A stretch of 64,000 nucleotides of DNA from Pseudomonas sp. PSB18 (GCF_014596565.1 NZ_NOIN01000002.1:372001-436000), one strand, 5' to 3'; shown: positions 17,133-27,296, counted from the stretch's first letter. Numbers and translations are program-made. Notes: a model not told the origin generated them from the letters alone.

Positions 17133-19976
17133 ATGACCCGCAATCACGAAATACGCCCCGATCTGGACGAGGGAATTGACCGTAAGGTCCTCAGCCAGCT
17201 GCGCGCACGTTTTCTCAAGCTCAACACCGTCCGGATGAATCGCGCCCTGGAGGGCCTGTCGCCTCGCCAGCAAGGCGTGCTGACGCTGCTTCCGCTGTTT
17301 TTCCACGTCAACCATCCGCTGCTGCCAGGCTACGTCTCCGGCAGTACACCGGCCGGGCTGTCAAACTACGAGCCCGACGCCAGCGTCCTCGCCGACGCCC
17401 AGCGACTGACCCGCTCGTTTTCCTACAAGCCACGCCATGGCAGCAACCCGCCGCGTCCCATCCAGGGGTTGTATCTGATGGGCAGCCTGGGCACGCTCGC
17501 CCAGGCGGACCAGAGCGACATGGATGTGTGGGTCTGCCATGGGCCGGATCTGAGCGACGACGAACTGGCCGAGCTGCGCAAAAAATGCCAATTGCTCGAA
17601 GCCTGGGCCGCGACCCAGGGCGCCGAAGCCCATTTCTTCCTGATCGATCCGGCCCGGTTCGTACTGGGTGAACGGGACAATCAACTCAGTTCCGACGATT
17701 GCGGCACGACTCAGCACTACCTGCTGCTGGACGAGTTCTATCGCACTGCGATCTGGTTGGCCGGGCGTACACCGATCTGGTGGCTGGTGCCGGTCTATGA
17801 GGAAGACAACTATGAGGCGTACACCCATACGTTGCTTTCCAAGCGCTTCATCCGCGCCGATGAAACCCTGGACCTCGGGCACCTGGCCTACATCCCGCCG
17901 GGGGAGTTCATTGGCGCCGGGCTCTGGCAATTGTTCAAAGGCATCGAGTCGCCCTACAAGTCCGTGCTCAAACTCCTGCTGACCGAGGTCTACGCCAGCG
18001 AACACCCCAATGTCCGGTGCCTGAGCTTGCGCTTCAAGCAAGCCGTGTTCGCCAATCGCCTGGATCTGGAGGAGCTGGACCCGTACATGCTGGTCTATCG
18101 CCGCATCGAGGAGTACCTCAACGCTCGCGGCGAACCCGAGCGCCTGGAGCTGATCCGACGCGCGCTGTACCTGAAGGTCAATCGCAAGCTCACCGGCCAA
18201 GGCCGCAGCAGCGGCTGGCAGCGCAGGCTGCTCGAACGCCTGGCCGGGGAATGGGGCTGGGACCCGCGCCAACTGGCGCTGCTGGACAGCCGCAGCCAGT
18301 GGAAAGTGCGCCAGGTCAGCAACGAACGTCGCGCGCTGGTCAACGAACTGACCTACAGCTACCGCTTCCTGACCCAGTTCGCCCGTACCGAAAAAACCGT
18401 CAGCCTGATCAACAAGCGCGACCTCAACGTCCTTGGCCGACGCCTGTATGCAGCCTTCGAACGCAAAGCCGACAAGGTCGAGTTCATCAATCCCGGCATC
18501 GCCCCGGACCTGGCCGAGGACACCCTGACGCTGGTCCAGTCACCCAACAAAAAAGAGCCTGGGCAGAATCAGTGGGGGCTCTACAACGGCAGCCTCAACG
18601 CCCTGGAGTGGGAGAACTTCGCACCGATCAAGCGCAGCCGCGAACTGCTGGAGCTGCTGACCTGGTGCCATCGCAACGGCGTGATCGACAGCAGCACGCA
18701 CTTGGCGCTGCACCCAGGCGACAGCGACTTGAGTGAGTTCGAGCTATTCAACCTGCTGGGCAGCCTGCAACAAGCCATCGCCCTGCCCCTGGTCACGGTC
18801 GAGGAAGAACAGCTGCTGCACGCCAGCGTCCCCAGTGAAGTGCTGATCCTGGTGAACGTCGGCGTCGACCCACTCAAGCATCACCGCGACCTGAACATCC
18901 TGATGACCACCGAGCGCACCGACTCCCTGAGCTACTCAGGGGTCCGGGAAAACCTGGTGCTGACCCTCGACCAGGTCACGCTCAACAGCTGGAATGAAGT
19001 GCTGGTCAACCGTTTTGACGGCGAGCACGCGTTGCTCGATTGCCTGCGCGACTACCTCAACGATCTGCCCGCCACGCAGCACCCGCCGCGCTTGCAGGTG
19101 CGCTGTTTCTGCCACAACCGGGCGCAGTTCATTGCGCGGAGGGTCGAAGAAGTCATCAGAACGGCCCAGACCCTGCTGCTGAGCAGACTCAATCACCGCT
19201 ACTTGCTGCAAGTGCAGCAGTATTATCACGTGTTGGAGCTGGTCCCTGGCCAGGTCAGGCACGTGGCGCTGGGCAGCCTGTCGGCGCTGCTGGACTACCT
19301 GGGCGAAGAGCTGAGCGGCTACAGCCCGCTGCACCTGGACCCGATGGCCTTGGAAGACCACGACCTGGCGCTGATCCTGCCCATGGGCCAGCCGGAATGC
19401 ATCCAGGTGTTCTACCGGGTCAATGAGGACGACGCCGAGCTGTATGTGCTCGATGAACTCAATGCCCTGTGGCAACAGCGCCTGCCTTATCACGACGAGC
19501 ACAGCCTGCTGGTGCCGCTGCAGCGCTTCCTGCAATCGGTGCTGTACCGTCGGGACGCCTTGCTGTCGATGGACACCGATCCGCCGTCGAGCCTGGAAAC
19601 CCTGTACTACCAGCTCCTGCCCTCGGGTAACGGACGCGCACGCCGAATCGACATGCGCCCGGCGCCGCAGACACCCGAGAACAAGCCGTTCTATGACGTG
19701 CAGGCCATCATCGGCAAGGCGACCCATGGGCAGGTACACGTCACCCTGTATTGCAATCAACAGGAGTTTTCGGAACTGGAGCATGGCGACCAACTGTTCC
19801 GTGTGGTCGCCAGCGAGATCGTCGGGCAGCGCCGCGAGGCCGAACGCTATCGCTGCTACATCACCGACCTGGACCTCTCGGGCCTGGTGGGTGATAGCGC
19901 TTGCTCAAGCAATCTGTACCTGCGCTACAAGGCCGATCTGGAGCGCGCCCTGAACGAAGCGCTGGCCCTGGTCTGA
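17133..19976 (+). CDS. cyaA: Class I adenylate cyclase
   Basis: Cytosolic class I adenylate cyclase that makes cAMP from ATP, the signal for the Vfr/CRP regulator. The N-terminal catalytic half carries the class I signature LMGSLGTLAQADQSDMDVWV near residues 112-131 and the nucleotidyltransferase acidic residues in SDMDVW. The C-terminal half is the regulatory region. At 947 residues it is about 100 longer than the E. coli enzyme, which is normal for pseudomonads. It converges with rnk, with stops six bases apart and no terminator visible between them. Confidence 0.96.
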   Translation: MTRNHEIRPDLDEGIDRKVLSQLRARFLKLNTVRMNRALEGLSPRQQGVLTLLPLFFHVNHPLLPGYVSGSTPAGLSNYEPDASVLADAQRLTRSFSYKPRHGSNPPRPIQGLYLMGSLGTLAQADQSDMDVWVCHGPDLSDDELAELRKKCQLLEAWAATQGAEAHFFLIDPARFVLGERDNQLSSDDCGTTQHYLLLDEFYRTAIWLAGRTPIWWLVPVYEEDNYEAYTHTLLSKRFIRADETLDLGHLAYIPPGEFIGAGLWQLFKGIESPYKSVLKLLLTEVYASEHPNVRCLSLRFKQAVFANRLDLEELDPYMLVYRRIEEYLNARGEPERLELIRRALYLKVNRKLTGQGRSSGWQRRLLERLAGEWGWDPRQLALLDSRSQWKVRQVSNERRALVNELTYSYRFLTQFARTEKTVSLINKRDLNVLGRRLYAAFERKADKVEFINPGIAPDLAEDTLTLVQSPNKKEPGQNQWGLYNGSLNALEWENFAPIKRSRELLELLTWCHRNGVIDSSTHLALHPGDSDLSEFELFNLLGSLQQAIALPLVTVEEEQLLHASVPSEVLILVNVGVDPLKHHRDLNILMTTERTDSLSYSGVRENLVLTLDQVTLNSWNEVLVNRFDGEHALLDCLRDYLNDLPATQHPPRLQVRCFCHNRAQFIARRVEEVIRTAQTLLLSRLNHRYLLQVQQYYHVLELVPGQVRHVALGSLSALLDYLGEELSGYSPLHLDPMALEDHDLALILPMGQPECIQVFYRVNEDDAELYVLDELNALWQQRLPYHDEHSLLVPLQRFLQSVLYRRDALLSMDTDPPSSLETLYYQLLPSGNGRARRIDMRPAPQTPENKPFYDVQAIIGKATHGQVHVTLYCNQQEFSELEHGDQLFRVVASEIVGQRREAERYRCYITDLDLSGLVGDSACSSNLYLRYKADLERALNEALALV

Positions 19977-19981
19977 AGCCC

Positions 19982-20392
19982 TCAGAGGTGGAAGTCGCCG
20001 CCCGCTTCGGGCTGGTATTCCACCGCCAGCAACGTCAGCTTCAACGTCTTGCCGCCCGGTGCCGGCCAATCGATGTGCTGGCCGACCTTCAGCCCCAGCA
20101 AGGCGCTGCCCACTGGCGCCAGGATCGAGACCTTGCCTTCGTCGGCATTCGCGTCCTGTGGATAAACCAGGGTCAGGTGATAGTCCTTGCCGATGCCTTC
20201 CTCGCGGCAATGCACCCGCGCGTTCATGGTCACGACATCGGCGGGCACTTCTTCGTGGCTCACCAGGGTCTCGGCGCGGTCCAGTTCGGTTTGCAACGCA
20301 ATCACGCCCGGCAGCGTTTCGTCGAGACTGTCGATCAGGCGCTCCAGACGCTGTACGTCCAGGCGGGTAAGAGTGATGGAAGGTGCGGTCAT
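19982..20392 (-). CDS. rnk: Regulator of nucleoside diphosphate kinase (Rnk)
   Basis: GreA/Rnk-family protein that binds RNA polymerase and was named for its effect on nucleoside diphosphate kinase. The ATG at 20392 gives 136 residues, the length of E. coli Rnk. It has an N-terminal helical arm (RLDVQRLERLIDSLDETLPG) and a C-terminal FKBP-like beta domain (SILAPVGSALLGLKVGQHID). A strong AAAGGAG lies about 15 bases upstream. A hairpin with T run only about 35 bp ahead of the start suggests attenuation or a very short leader. Confidence 0.93.
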   Translation of the reverse strand: MTAPSITLTRLDVQRLERLIDSLDETLPGVIALQTELDRAETLVSHEEVPADVVTMNARVHCREEGIGKDYHLTLVYPQDANADEGKVSILAPVGSALLGLKVGQHIDWPAPGGKTLKLTLLAVEYQPEAGGDFHL

Positions 20393-20423
20393 GATCCAGG
20401 CAGACTCCTTTCTTCTGCACGAA

Positions 20424-20482
20424 AAAAGCAAAACCCCGCCACAGGAAGACGGGGTTTTTCACAGGCCTCGGTGAGTCGAGGC
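20424..20482 (-). terminator. Terminator/attenuator hairpins just upstream of rnk
   Basis: A perfect stem AAAACCCCG/CGGGGTTTT (20430-20438 and 20450-20458) is followed on the minus strand by GCTTTTTTC. Immediately before it is a second stem GCCTCG/CGAGGC (20465-20482). The pair lies between the end of the DUF1289 gene and rnk, and could end the cyaY-DUF1289 transcript or attenuate rnk. Confidence 0.75.
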
Positions 20483-20561
20483 GTAGCCGGACACTATCAC
20501 AGCTCAAAAAATATACAACCCGGGCCAGACAGATACACGATTGCCAGGTCCAGACAGTTCC

Positions 20562-20649
20562 TGTGGGAGCGAGCCTGCTCGCGATGGCGTCCGATCAATC
20601 AGCATTGATGTGACTGACACGCCGCCATCGCGAGCAGGCTCGCTCCCAC
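20562..20649. repeat. REP pair (REPIN)
   Basis: Two full REP cores in inverted orientation, starting TGTGGGAGCGAGCCTGCTCG and ending CGAGCAGGCTCGCTCCCAC, with about 40 bp between. It lies just beyond the stop of the DUF1289 gene. Confidence 0.92.
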
Positions 20650-20659
20650 GTGTATGCAT

Positions 20660-20878
20660 TCACTTTCGATTCTGGCGCTTGAGAGCCTCAGCCCGGATCT
20701 CCCGCCGCCGCTCGTCATCGGCCGAGCGCCATTCACGGATATCCTCCACATGGCGGAAACAGCCGAGGCAGACCTTCTGCTCGTCCAGCTTGCACACGCT
20801 GGTACACGGCGACGGCACGGCAGGGCTGACGTTGCTGTAGAGCGGCTTGGGGGGCCGCGCCGGGGCGGTCTGGCTCAC
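20660..20878 (-). CDS. DUF1289 domain protein
   Basis: A 72-residue protein with the DUF1289 cysteine motif CTSVCKLDEQKVCLGCFRHV, four cysteines that probably bind metal. A basic helical tail RRREIRAEALKRQNR follows. The start is GTG at 20878, only four bases after the cyaY stop, so it is translated with cyaY. A longer open frame into cyaY has no support. The function is unknown; the pairing with frataxin hints at iron-sulfur or metal handling, which is inference. Confidence 0.82.
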   Translation of the reverse strand: MSQTAPARPPKPLYSNVSPAVPSPCTSVCKLDEQKVCLGCFRHVEDIREWRSADDERRREIRAEALKRQNRK

Positions 20879-20882
20879 GCTG

Positions 20883-21215
20883 TCACAGGCCTTCGAACTC
20901 GAGTTCCACACCGGCCTGCTGCTTGACGATACGCTCAAGCATTTCGCCCAACTGCTCCTCGCTCTTGTCGCACATCCAGCGCTCGCTTTCCTCGTCGTAG
21001 TCGAAGTGGAAGCCACCGGACACCGCCGCCAGCCACAACTGCCGCAGCGGCTCCTGGCGACTGAAGATCAACTGGCTGCCGTTTTCGAACTTGACGGTGA
21101 GCACGCCGGCGGAGCTTTCCAGATCAATGTCCAGTTCGCTCTCATCGAAGATATCCTCCAGCATTTGCTGGGCGGTATCGACCAGATCGTGAAAACGGGC
21201 TTCAGTCAAACTCAT
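20883..21215 (-). CDS. cyaY: Frataxin homologue CyaY
   Basis: Small acidic iron-binding protein that modulates IscS-dependent iron-sulfur cluster assembly. The 110-residue product has the frataxin fold: acidic helix 1 (ARFHDLVDTAQQMLEDIFDE), then the beta sheet with VLTVKFENGSQLIFSRQEPL and LWLAAVSGGFHFDYDEESER. The GFHFDY strand is a family hallmark. It is divergent from lptM-lysA across about 225 bp, the same arrangement as in other gammaproteobacteria. Confidence 0.95.
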   Translation of the reverse strand: MSLTEARFHDLVDTAQQMLEDIFDESELDIDLESSAGVLTVKFENGSQLIFSRQEPLRQLWLAAVSGGFHFDYDEESERWMCDKSEEQLGEMLERIVKQQAGVELEFEGL

Positions 21216-21441
21216 TGCGACAACCTCGAAAATGTCTGCTCATGCTCAAGCGCCGCAAGATACGGGCGCTTCCCGACGATTGCAAAGGATATACCGACAA
21301 CCACTTCCGAGGGCCGCGAAATGTCCCGGGAACTGACCACACAGGCCACCAGCCCCGCCGGACGGGAGCCCCGTTGCATAGGCAAGCCGCCGGGTGGCCG
21401 GTATACTCCGGCGCAATTAACGCATTTTCAAGGATTTCGCC

Positions 21442-21612
21442 ATGAAGCGCCTGATCTCTTCCCTTGCTGCGCTCGTCGCGGTTGCCTGCCTTGTGACAGC
21501 CTGTGGTCAAAAAGGTCCGCTGTACCTGCCTGATGACAGCAAGTCCCCTGAAGAGCAGGCCAAGTCGTCGCAATCCAAGTCCCACTCGCACGACACCCAC
21601 ACCACCTACTAA
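21442..21612 (+). CDS. lptM: LptM (YifL) lipoprotein
   Basis: A 56-residue outer-membrane lipoprotein that in E. coli helps LptD mature within the LPS translocon. A signal peptide (MKRLISSLAALVAVACLVTA) ends at the lipobox LVTAC, followed directly by the family motif GQKGPLYLP and a Ser/His-rich tail. AAGGAT stands before the ATG. It is the first gene of the lptM-lysA-dapF operon, nine bases ahead of lysA. Confidence 0.92.
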   Translation: MKRLISSLAALVAVACLVTACGQKGPLYLPDDSKSPEEQAKSSQSKSHSHDTHTTY

Positions 21613-21621
21613 GGGAACGCC

Positions 21622-22869
21622 ATGGACGCTTTTAACTACCGTGGCGGGGAGCTGTTCGCGGAAGGGGTTGCCCTGTCCGCCATTGCCGAACGCTTCGGCA
21701 CTCCGACCTACGTCTACTCCCGTGCCCACATCGAAGCCCAATACCGGACCTTCGCCGACGCACTCGACGGCATGCCGCACCTGGTGTGCTTCGCCGTGAA
21801 AGCCAACTCCAACCTGGGTGTGCTCAATATCCTGGCACGCCTGGGTGCCGGTTTCGACATCGTCTCCGGCGGCGAGCTCGAACGTGTACTGGCGGCGGGC
21901 GGCAGTCCCGACAAGATCGTCTTCTCCGGTGTGGGCAAGACCCGCGAGGACATGCGCCGCGCCCTCGAAGTCGGCGTGCATTGCTTCAACATCGAATCCA
22001 CCGACGAACTGGAGCGCCTGCAGGTCGTCGCCGCCGAGCTGGGCGTGCGCGCACCGGTGTCCCTGCGCGTGAACCCGGATGTCGACGCCGGCACCCACCC
22101 GTACATTTCCACCGGTCTCAAGGAAAACAAGTTCGGCATCGCCATCGCCGACGCCGAAGACGTCTATGTGCGTGCCGCCCAACTGCCGAACCTGGAAGTG
22201 CTGGGCGTCGATTGCCACATCGGCTCGCAACTGACCACCCTCGACCCCTTCATCGATGCCCTTGACCGCCTGCTGGCGCTGGTCGACCGCCTCGGCGATT
22301 GCGGCATCTACCTGCGTCATATCGACCTGGGTGGCGGTGTCGGCGTGCGTTACCGCGATGAAGAGCCGCCATTGGTAGCCGACTACATCAAGACCGTTCG
22401 TGAGCGTCTCGCCGGGCGCGACCTGGCACTGATGTTCGAGCCGGGCCGCTACATCGTGGCCAATGCCGGCGTGCTGCTGACCCAGGTCGAATACCTCAAG
22501 CACACCGAGCACAAGGACTTCGCCATCGTCGACGCGGCCATGAACGACCTGATCCGCCCGGCGCTGTACCAGGCGTGGATGGATGTGACCGCCGTGCGCC
22601 CCCGCGATACCGCCGCCCGCAGCTATGACATCGTTGGTCCGATCTGCGAAACCGGTGACTTCCTGGCCAAGGGCCGGGAGCTGGCACTGGAAGAAGGCGA
22701 CCTGCTGGCGGTGCATTCCGCCGGTGCCTACGGGTTTGTCATGAGTTCCAACTACAACACCCGCGGCCGCTGCGCCGAGGTGCTGGTGGACGGTGATCAA
22801 GCATTCGAAGTGCGTCGCCGCGAGACGGTAGCCGAGTTGTTTGCCGGCGAAAGCCTGCTACCGGAGTAA
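21622..22869 (+). CDS. lysA: Diaminopimelate decarboxylase
   Basis: PLP enzyme of the last lysine step, turning meso-diaminopimelate into L-lysine. The 415-residue product is full length, with the PLP lysine in [16 protein letters not shown] near residue 60, the GGG phosphate loop in [12 protein letters not shown] near 237, the EPGRY motif near 273 and the substrate-binding CETGDF near 342. It starts 12 bases after the lptM stop with AAGGGAACGCC upstream. It is followed at once by dapF, which makes its substrate. Confidence 0.97.
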   Translation: MDAFNYRGGELFAEGVALSAIAERFGTPTYVYSRAHIEAQYRTFADALDGMPHLVCFAVKANSNLGVLNILARLGAGFDIVSGGELERVLAAGGSPDKIVFSGVGKTREDMRRALEVGVHCFNIESTDELERLQVVAAELGVRAPVSLRVNPDVDAGTHPYISTGLKENKFGIAIADAEDVYVRAAQLPNLEVLGVDCHIGSQLTTLDPFIDALDRLLALVDRLGDCGIYLRHIDLGGGVGVRYRDEEPPLVADYIKTVRERLAGRDLALMFEPGRYIVANAGVLLTQVEYLKHTEHKDFAIVDAAMNDLIRPALYQAWMDVTAVRPRDTAARSYDIVGPICETGDFLAKGRELALEEGDLLAVHSAGAYGFVMSSNYNTRGRCAEVLVDGDQAFEVRRRETVAELFAGESLLPE

Positions 22870-22873
22870 AACC

Positions 22874-23704
22874 ATGCTGCTGCGTTTTACCAAGATGCAC
22901 GGCCTGGGCAATGACTTCATGGTTCTCGACCTGGTCAGCCAGCACGCGCACATTCTGCCCAAGCACGCCAAGCAATGGGGCGACCGGCACACCGGTATCG
23001 GTTTCGACCAGTTGCTGATCGTCGAGGCGCCCAATAACCCGGACGTGGACTTTCGTTATCGGATCTTCAACGCCGACGGTTCGGAAGTGGAACAATGCGG
23101 CAACGGCGCACGCTGCTTCGCCCGCTTCGTGCTGGACAAGCGCCTGACGGCCAAGCGCAGGATTCGTGTCGAGACCAAAAGCGGCATCATCGAGCTGGAC
23201 GTGCGCAACGACGGTCAGATCGGCGTCAACATGGGCGCTCCACGCTTGGTGCCAGCAGATATCCCGTTCGAAGCGCCGGCCCAGGCCCTGAGCTATCAAT
23301 TGAACGTCGAGGGCACCACGGTGGAACTGGCGGCGGTGTCCATGGGCAATCCCCATGCCGTGCTGCGGGTCAGCGACATCAACAACGCACCGGTGCATGA
23401 GCTGGGGCCGAAGATCGAGAACCATCCGCGCTTTCCGGCACGGGTGAACGTGGGTTTCCTGCAGGTCATCGACCGTCACCGCGCGCAATTGCGCGTCTGG
23501 GAACGCGGTGCCGGGGAAACCCAGGCCTGCGGCACCGGCGCCTGCGCCGCCGCCGTCGCTGCGATCAGCCAGGGGTGGATGGATTCGCCCCTGCTGATCG
23601 ACCTGCCCGGCGGGCGCCTGTCCATCGAATGGGCAGGCCCCGGCCAACCGGTGATGATGACCGGCCCGGCAGTACGCGTATACGAAGGACAAGTCCGTCT
23701 TTGA
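22874..23704 (+). CDS. dapF: Diaminopimelate epimerase
   Basis: Converts LL- to meso-diaminopimelate for lysine and peptidoglycan. The 276-residue product has both catalytic cysteines, in the motifs [13 protein letters not shown] (near residue 73) and [13 protein letters not shown] (near residue 220). The N-terminus [20 protein letters not shown] is the family signature. The ATG at 22874, five bases after lysA, fits the known N-terminus better than the open-frame start at 22841. Confidence 0.97.
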   Translation: MLLRFTKMHGLGNDFMVLDLVSQHAHILPKHAKQWGDRHTGIGFDQLLIVEAPNNPDVDFRYRIFNADGSEVEQCGNGARCFARFVLDKRLTAKRRIRVETKSGIIELDVRNDGQIGVNMGAPRLVPADIPFEAPAQALSYQLNVEGTTVELAAVSMGNPHAVLRVSDINNAPVHELGPKIENHPRFPARVNVGFLQVIDRHRAQLRVWERGAGETQACGTGACAAAVAAISQGWMDSPLLIDLPGGRLSIEWAGPGQPVMMTGPAVRVYEGQVRL

Positions 23705-23717
23705 ATGAGCCAAACCC

Positions 23718-24443
23718 ATGACCGACAAGCCACAGGTTCCAGCGCCACAGCCCGATGAATCCTCCAGCCCGCTTCCGGAGGCTGCGGCGGTGGCCGCTTA
23801 TCTGGAGGCTCATCCGGATTTCTTCGTCGAACGTGAAGACTTGCTTTCAGTGATGCGCATCCCCCATCGGCGCGGCGACACCGTGTCGCTGGTGGAGCAC
23901 CAGATGAAGATCCTGCGTGAGCGCAACATCGAGATGCGCCACCGCCTTTCGCACCTGATGGACGTCGCCCGGGACAACGACCGGCTCTTCGACAAGACCC
24001 GCCGCCTGATCCTGGCCCTGATGGACGCCAGCACCCTCGAAGACCTGGTCATGAGCGTCGAAGACAGCCTGCGCCAGGACTTCCAGGTGCCCTTTGTCAG
24101 CCTGATCCTGTTCGGCGACAACGCCATGCCGGTGGGTCGCTGGGTGACCCATGCCGAAGCGCAGACTGCCATTGGCGGCCTGCTCACCGAGAACAAAAGC
24201 GTCAGTGGCAGCTTGCGCGAACACGAGCTGGACTTTCTCTTCGGCGAAGAACAGCGCAAGCAGATCGGCTCCACCGCCGTCGTCGCCATCGCCCACCAAG
24301 GTGTTCATGGCGTATTGGCCATCGCCAGCCGTGACCCGCAGCACTACAAGAGTTCGGTGGGCACGCTGTTCCTGAGCTACATCGCCGAAGTCACCGGCCG
24401 GGTACTGCCACGGGTTGCCGGTTCGCTACGTTCGGTACGCTGA
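23718..24443 (+). CDS. DUF484 family protein
   Basis: A 241-residue cytosolic protein of the DUF484 family (E. coli YigA region), which has a GAF-like fold. A Pro/Ser-rich N-terminus is followed by [20 protein letters not shown], then a helical stretch with [20 protein letters not shown] and a C-terminal GAF-like half ending [11 protein letters not shown]. No catalytic residues are known. The gene sits between dapF and xerC, and its stop overlaps the xerC start as TGATG, so it is cotranslated with the recombinase. Confidence 0.9.
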   Translation: MTDKPQVPAPQPDESSSPLPEAAAVAAYLEAHPDFFVEREDLLSVMRIPHRRGDTVSLVEHQMKILRERNIEMRHRLSHLMDVARDNDRLFDKTRRLILALMDASTLEDLVMSVEDSLRQDFQVPFVSLILFGDNAMPVGRWVTHAEAQTAIGGLLTENKSVSGSLREHELDFLFGEEQRKQIGSTAVVAIAHQGVHGVLAIASRDPQHYKSSVGTLFLSYIAEVTGRVLPRVAGSLRSVR

Positions 24444-25345
24444 TGATGGAACGACAGCTGGACGCCTACTGCGAACACCTGCGCAGTGAGCGCCAGGTGT
24501 CACCCCACACGTTGTCGGCCTATCGTCGCGACCTGGAAAAAGTGCTGGGCTGGTGCCAGAAACAGAACGTTGGCAGTTGGCAGGCCCTGGATATCCAGCG
24601 CCTGCGCAGCCTGGTGGCGCGCCTGCATCAGCAGGGACAGTCTTCCCGCAGCCTGGCGCGCCTGCTCTCGGCGGTACGCGGGCTGTATCACTACCTCAAT
24701 CGCGAGGGCCTGTGCGATCACGATCCGGCCACCGGCCTGGCACCGCCCAAGGGCGAGCGCCGTCTGCCGAAAACCCTCGACACCGACCGCGCCCTGCAAT
24801 TACTTGAAGGCGCGGTCGAAGATGACTTCCTGGCGCGACGGGACCAGGCGATTCTCGAACTGTTCTATTCCTCCGGGCTGCGGCTTTCCGAGCTGACAGG
24901 GTTGAACCTGGATCAACTGGACCTGGCCGACGGCATGGTCCAGGTGCTCGGCAAGGGCAGCAAGACCCGTCTGCTGCCCATTGGCCGCAAGGCCCGGGAA
25001 GCACTGGAACTGTGGCTGCCGCTGCGCGCACTGAGCAATCCTGCCGATGACGCGGTGTTCGTCAGCCAACAGGGGCGGCGCCTCGGTCCACGGGCAATCC
25101 AGGTGCGGGTCAAGGCGGCCGGCGAACGGGAGCTGGGGCAGAACCTGCATCCGCACATGCTCAGGCACTCCTTCGCCAGCCATGTGCTGGAGTCCTCCCA
25201 GGACCTGCGCGCCGTGCAAGAGTTGCTGGGGCACTCGGACATCAAGACCACTCAGATCTATACCCACCTGGACTTCCAGCACCTGGCGACGGTCTATGAC
25301 AGTGCCCATCCCAGGGCCAAACGCATCAAGGGCGACGAATCATGA
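24443..25345 (+). CDS. xerC: Tyrosine recombinase XerC
   Basis: Site-specific recombinase that acts with XerD at dif to resolve chromosome dimers. The 300-residue product has an N-terminal SAM-like DNA-binding domain ([20 protein letters not shown]) and the catalytic domain. Visible catalytic residues are the first Arg in SSGLRLSEL (near 148), the HxxR motif [13 protein letters not shown] (near 240), His in [10 protein letters not shown] and the nucleophilic Tyr in IYTH (near 275). In P. aeruginosa the orthologue is called Sss. It overlaps DUF484 by one base and the HAD gene by four. Confidence 0.96.
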   Translation: MMERQLDAYCEHLRSERQVSPHTLSAYRRDLEKVLGWCQKQNVGSWQALDIQRLRSLVARLHQQGQSSRSLARLLSAVRGLYHYLNREGLCDHDPATGLAPPKGERRLPKTLDTDRALQLLEGAVEDDFLARRDQAILELFYSSGLRLSELTGLNLDQLDLADGMVQVLGKGSKTRLLPIGRKAREALELWLPLRALSNPADDAVFVSQQGRRLGPRAIQVRVKAAGERELGQNLHPHMLRHSFASHVLESSQDLRAVQELLGHSDIKTTQIYTHLDFQHLATVYDSAHPRAKRIKGDES

Positions 25346-26046
25346 CCATCGAGCTCATCACTTTCGACCTCGACGACACCTTGTGGGATACCGCCCCGGT
25401 GATCGCTACGGCCGAAGCCGTTCTACGCCAGTGGCTGACCGACAACGCACCGAACCTGGGCGGCGTGCCGGTAGAGCATCTTTTTTCGATTCGCGAGCAA
25501 GTGTTGCGCGAAGAACCCGGCCTGAAGCATCGCATCAGCGCATTGCGTCGGCGGGTGCTGTTCCGTGCACTGCAAGAAGCCGGCTATGACCAGTGGCAAG
25601 CGTCCGAGCTGGCGGACCAGGGGTTCGAGACATTCCTGCATGCCCGTCATCAACTGGACGTCTTTCCCGAGGTGCAACCCACCCTGGAAATCCTCGCCAA
25701 CCATTTCGCCCTCGGCGTGGTCACCAATGGCAACGCCGATGTCCGTCGCCTCGGGCTGGCTGACTACTTCAAGTTCGCCCTGTGCGCCGAGGACATCGGC
25801 ATCGCCAAACCCGATGCGCGGCTGTTCCACGAAGCCTTGCAACGCGGCGGCGCCACGGCGCAGACCGCCGTGCACGTTGGCGACCATCCCGGCGACGACA
25901 TCGCCGGCGCCCAACAGGCCGGCCTGCGGGCGGTGTGGTTCAACCCGACAGGCAAAGCCTGGGACGCCGACCATGTACCGGATGCAGAGATTCGCAGCCT
26001 GACCGAGTTGCCGGGGTTGTTGGCGGGATGGCACAGCCAGGGCTGA
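25342..26046 (+). CDS. HAD-IA family hydrolase (YigB-like)
   Basis: Cytosolic phosphatase of the haloacid dehalogenase superfamily, 234 residues. Motif I is [10 protein letters not shown] (residues 7-16), motif II is VVTNGNADV, and motif III/IV are [10 protein letters not shown] and [20 protein letters not shown]. The helical cap is between motifs I and II, as in subfamily IA. The ATGA overlap with xerC and the order dapF-DUF484-xerC-HAD match E. coli, where the last gene is yigB, a phosphatase linked to FMN. That substrate is inference here. Confidence 0.9.
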   Translation: MTIELITFDLDDTLWDTAPVIATAEAVLRQWLTDNAPNLGGVPVEHLFSIREQVLREEPGLKHRISALRRRVLFRALQEAGYDQWQASELADQGFETFLHARHQLDVFPEVQPTLEILANHFALGVVTNGNADVRRLGLADYFKFALCAEDIGIAKPDARLFHEALQRGGATAQTAVHVGDHPGDDIAGAQQAGLRAVWFNPTGKAWDADHVPDAEIRSLTELPGLLAGWHSQG

Positions 26047-26068
26047 ATCCGAGAACACCACTTGACCC

Positions 26069-26156
26069 TGTGGGAGCGAGCCTGCTCGCGATGAGGGCGT
26101 GCCAGTGACGTTCATGTAACTGACACACCGCTATCGCGAGCAGGCTCGCTCCCACA
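26069..26156. repeat. REP pair (REPIN) after the lysA-xerC operon
   Basis: Inverted REP cores starting TGTGGGAGCGAGCCTGCTCG and ending CGAGCAGGCTCGCTCCCACA. It lies between the convergent HAD gene and sutA. Confidence 0.92.
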
Positions 26157-26185
26157 AGGGACTGTGTAACAGTCTTATGCCCACG

Positions 26186-26214
26186 AAAAAGCCCGCGACG
26201 ACGGCGGGCTTTTT
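26186..26214 (-). terminator. Terminator of sutA
   Basis: An 11-bp perfect stem AAAAAGCCCGC/GCGGGCTTTTT (26186-26196 and 26204-26214) with a seven-base loop stands just after the sutA stop. Confidence 0.9.
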
Positions 26215-26233
26215 CAGCAAGCAGGAAGCAGAA

Positions 26234-26557
26234 TCAGATAGGGCGGCTGCCGTACTTGTTGTCAGGCTTCTTGGGCGGATCGGCGACCACATTGGCCTCC
26301 ACTTCCTGCACCTTTCCACCCCTGGCCAGGAATTCTTCCATGGCCTTGGCGAGCGCATCACGCTCCTTGTTCTTGGCCTCAACGCTCGGCAACTCGTCGA
26401 CCGACACCGCAGCCTTGGCCTTACCCTTGGCGGTCGGGGCCGGTATATCGGCGCCATCGTCGTCGGCAACGTCTTCGGCTGCCGCTTCCAGGCCGTCTTC
26501 GGCCTCGTCTTCTTCACCTACTTCGAGGTCGTCGTTTTCCAGATCATCGTCGCTCAT
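26234..26557 (-). CDS. sutA: SutA, RNA polymerase-binding growth-arrest regulator
   Basis: Small acidic transcription factor that in P. aeruginosa binds RNA polymerase and raises rRNA and other transcription in slow-growing cells. The 107-residue product has the expected layout: a disordered acidic N-terminus (DDDLENDDLEVGEEDEAEDG), a central helix (NKERDALAKAMEEFLARGGK) and a flexible C-terminal tail (VVADPPKKPDNKYGSRPI). It has its own terminator. It lies beside yjbQ and amtB, as in P. aeruginosa. Confidence 0.9.
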   Translation of the reverse strand: MSDDDLENDDLEVGEEDEAEDGLEAAAEDVADDDGADIPAPTAKGKAKAAVSVDELPSVEAKNKERDALAKAMEEFLARGGKVQEVEANVVADPPKKPDNKYGSRPI

Positions 26558-26658
26558 GTTCTACCTCATGACTTGCGAAAAGCAGATTAGTTATAGCCCA
26601 GCTACGCCATCTGTCGAAGGCTGCCAGAAAAAATTCAACATCCACCGGCAATCGGCGG

Positions 26659-27084
26659 TCATGCCCCTTCACCGTACAAAGTGGCGAGGACTTTACGAGC
26701 ACCGCCATGATCACGGTGCTCGCCCAGATAAACACCTTGCCAGGTACCCAATGCCAGTCGCCCGTCCGTTACCGGAAGGCTGAGCTGACACCCCAGCACG
26801 CTGGCCTTGAAGTGCGCCGGGAGGTCGTCCAGGCCTTCGTCGTTGTGCTCATAACCGGCAGTTCCTTGTGGGATCAGCCGATTGAAAAATCGTTCGAAGT
26901 CTCGACGTACCGCCGGATCGGCGTTCTCGTTGATGGTCAACGAGGCCGAGGTATGCTGCAGCCACAGATGCAACAGACCGACGCGACATGCCCGGAGTTC
27001 AGGCAGGCCGGCGAGCAACTCGTCCGTCACCAGATGAAAGCCCCGGGGCCTCGCCCGCAGGGTGATCAGCGTCTGTTGCCACAT
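26659..27084 (-). CDS. YjbQ family protein (secondary thiamine-phosphate synthase family)
   Basis: A 141-residue beta-rich cytosolic protein of the YjbQ/UPF0047 family. Some members have weak thiamine-phosphate synthase activity; the true role is unclear. Family motifs visible are [20 protein letters not shown] near residues 35-54, [20 protein letters not shown] near 80-100 and [16 protein letters not shown] near 115-130. The start at 27084 has GGAG upstream; the longer frame to 27111 adds nine unsupported residues. Confidence 0.88.
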   Translation of the reverse strand: MWQQTLITLRARPRGFHLVTDELLAGLPELRACRVGLLHLWLQHTSASLTINENADPAVRRDFERFFNRLIPQGTAGYEHNDEGLDDLPAHFKASVLGCQLSLPVTDGRLALGTWQGVYLGEHRDHGGARKVLATLYGEGA

Positions 27085-27253
27085 ACAGTTCTCCGCACGC
27101 TCGGCGCGCATTCTAGCGCGCTCAGGAAAAAAACAAAGAGCCTAATATTCCACCTTCGATGTAAGCCTTTGGCGCTGGAAAACCCCCATCCCTCACAAGA
27201 CAAAAAGGCTTCGGAAAAACCGGCTCCTCCTGTGAGCGTTGACAAATCGCAGG

Positions 27254-27287
27254 CAAAAAAATGCCCGGCGAACCGGGCATATTTTTT
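27254..27287 (-). terminator. Terminator of glnK-amtB
   Basis: A stem ATGCCCGG/CCGGGCAT (27261-27268 and 27273-27280) with a CGAA tetraloop is flanked by A and T runs. It stands 17 bases after the amtB stop. Confidence 0.9.
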
Positions 27288-27296
27288 TGCGTGGAT

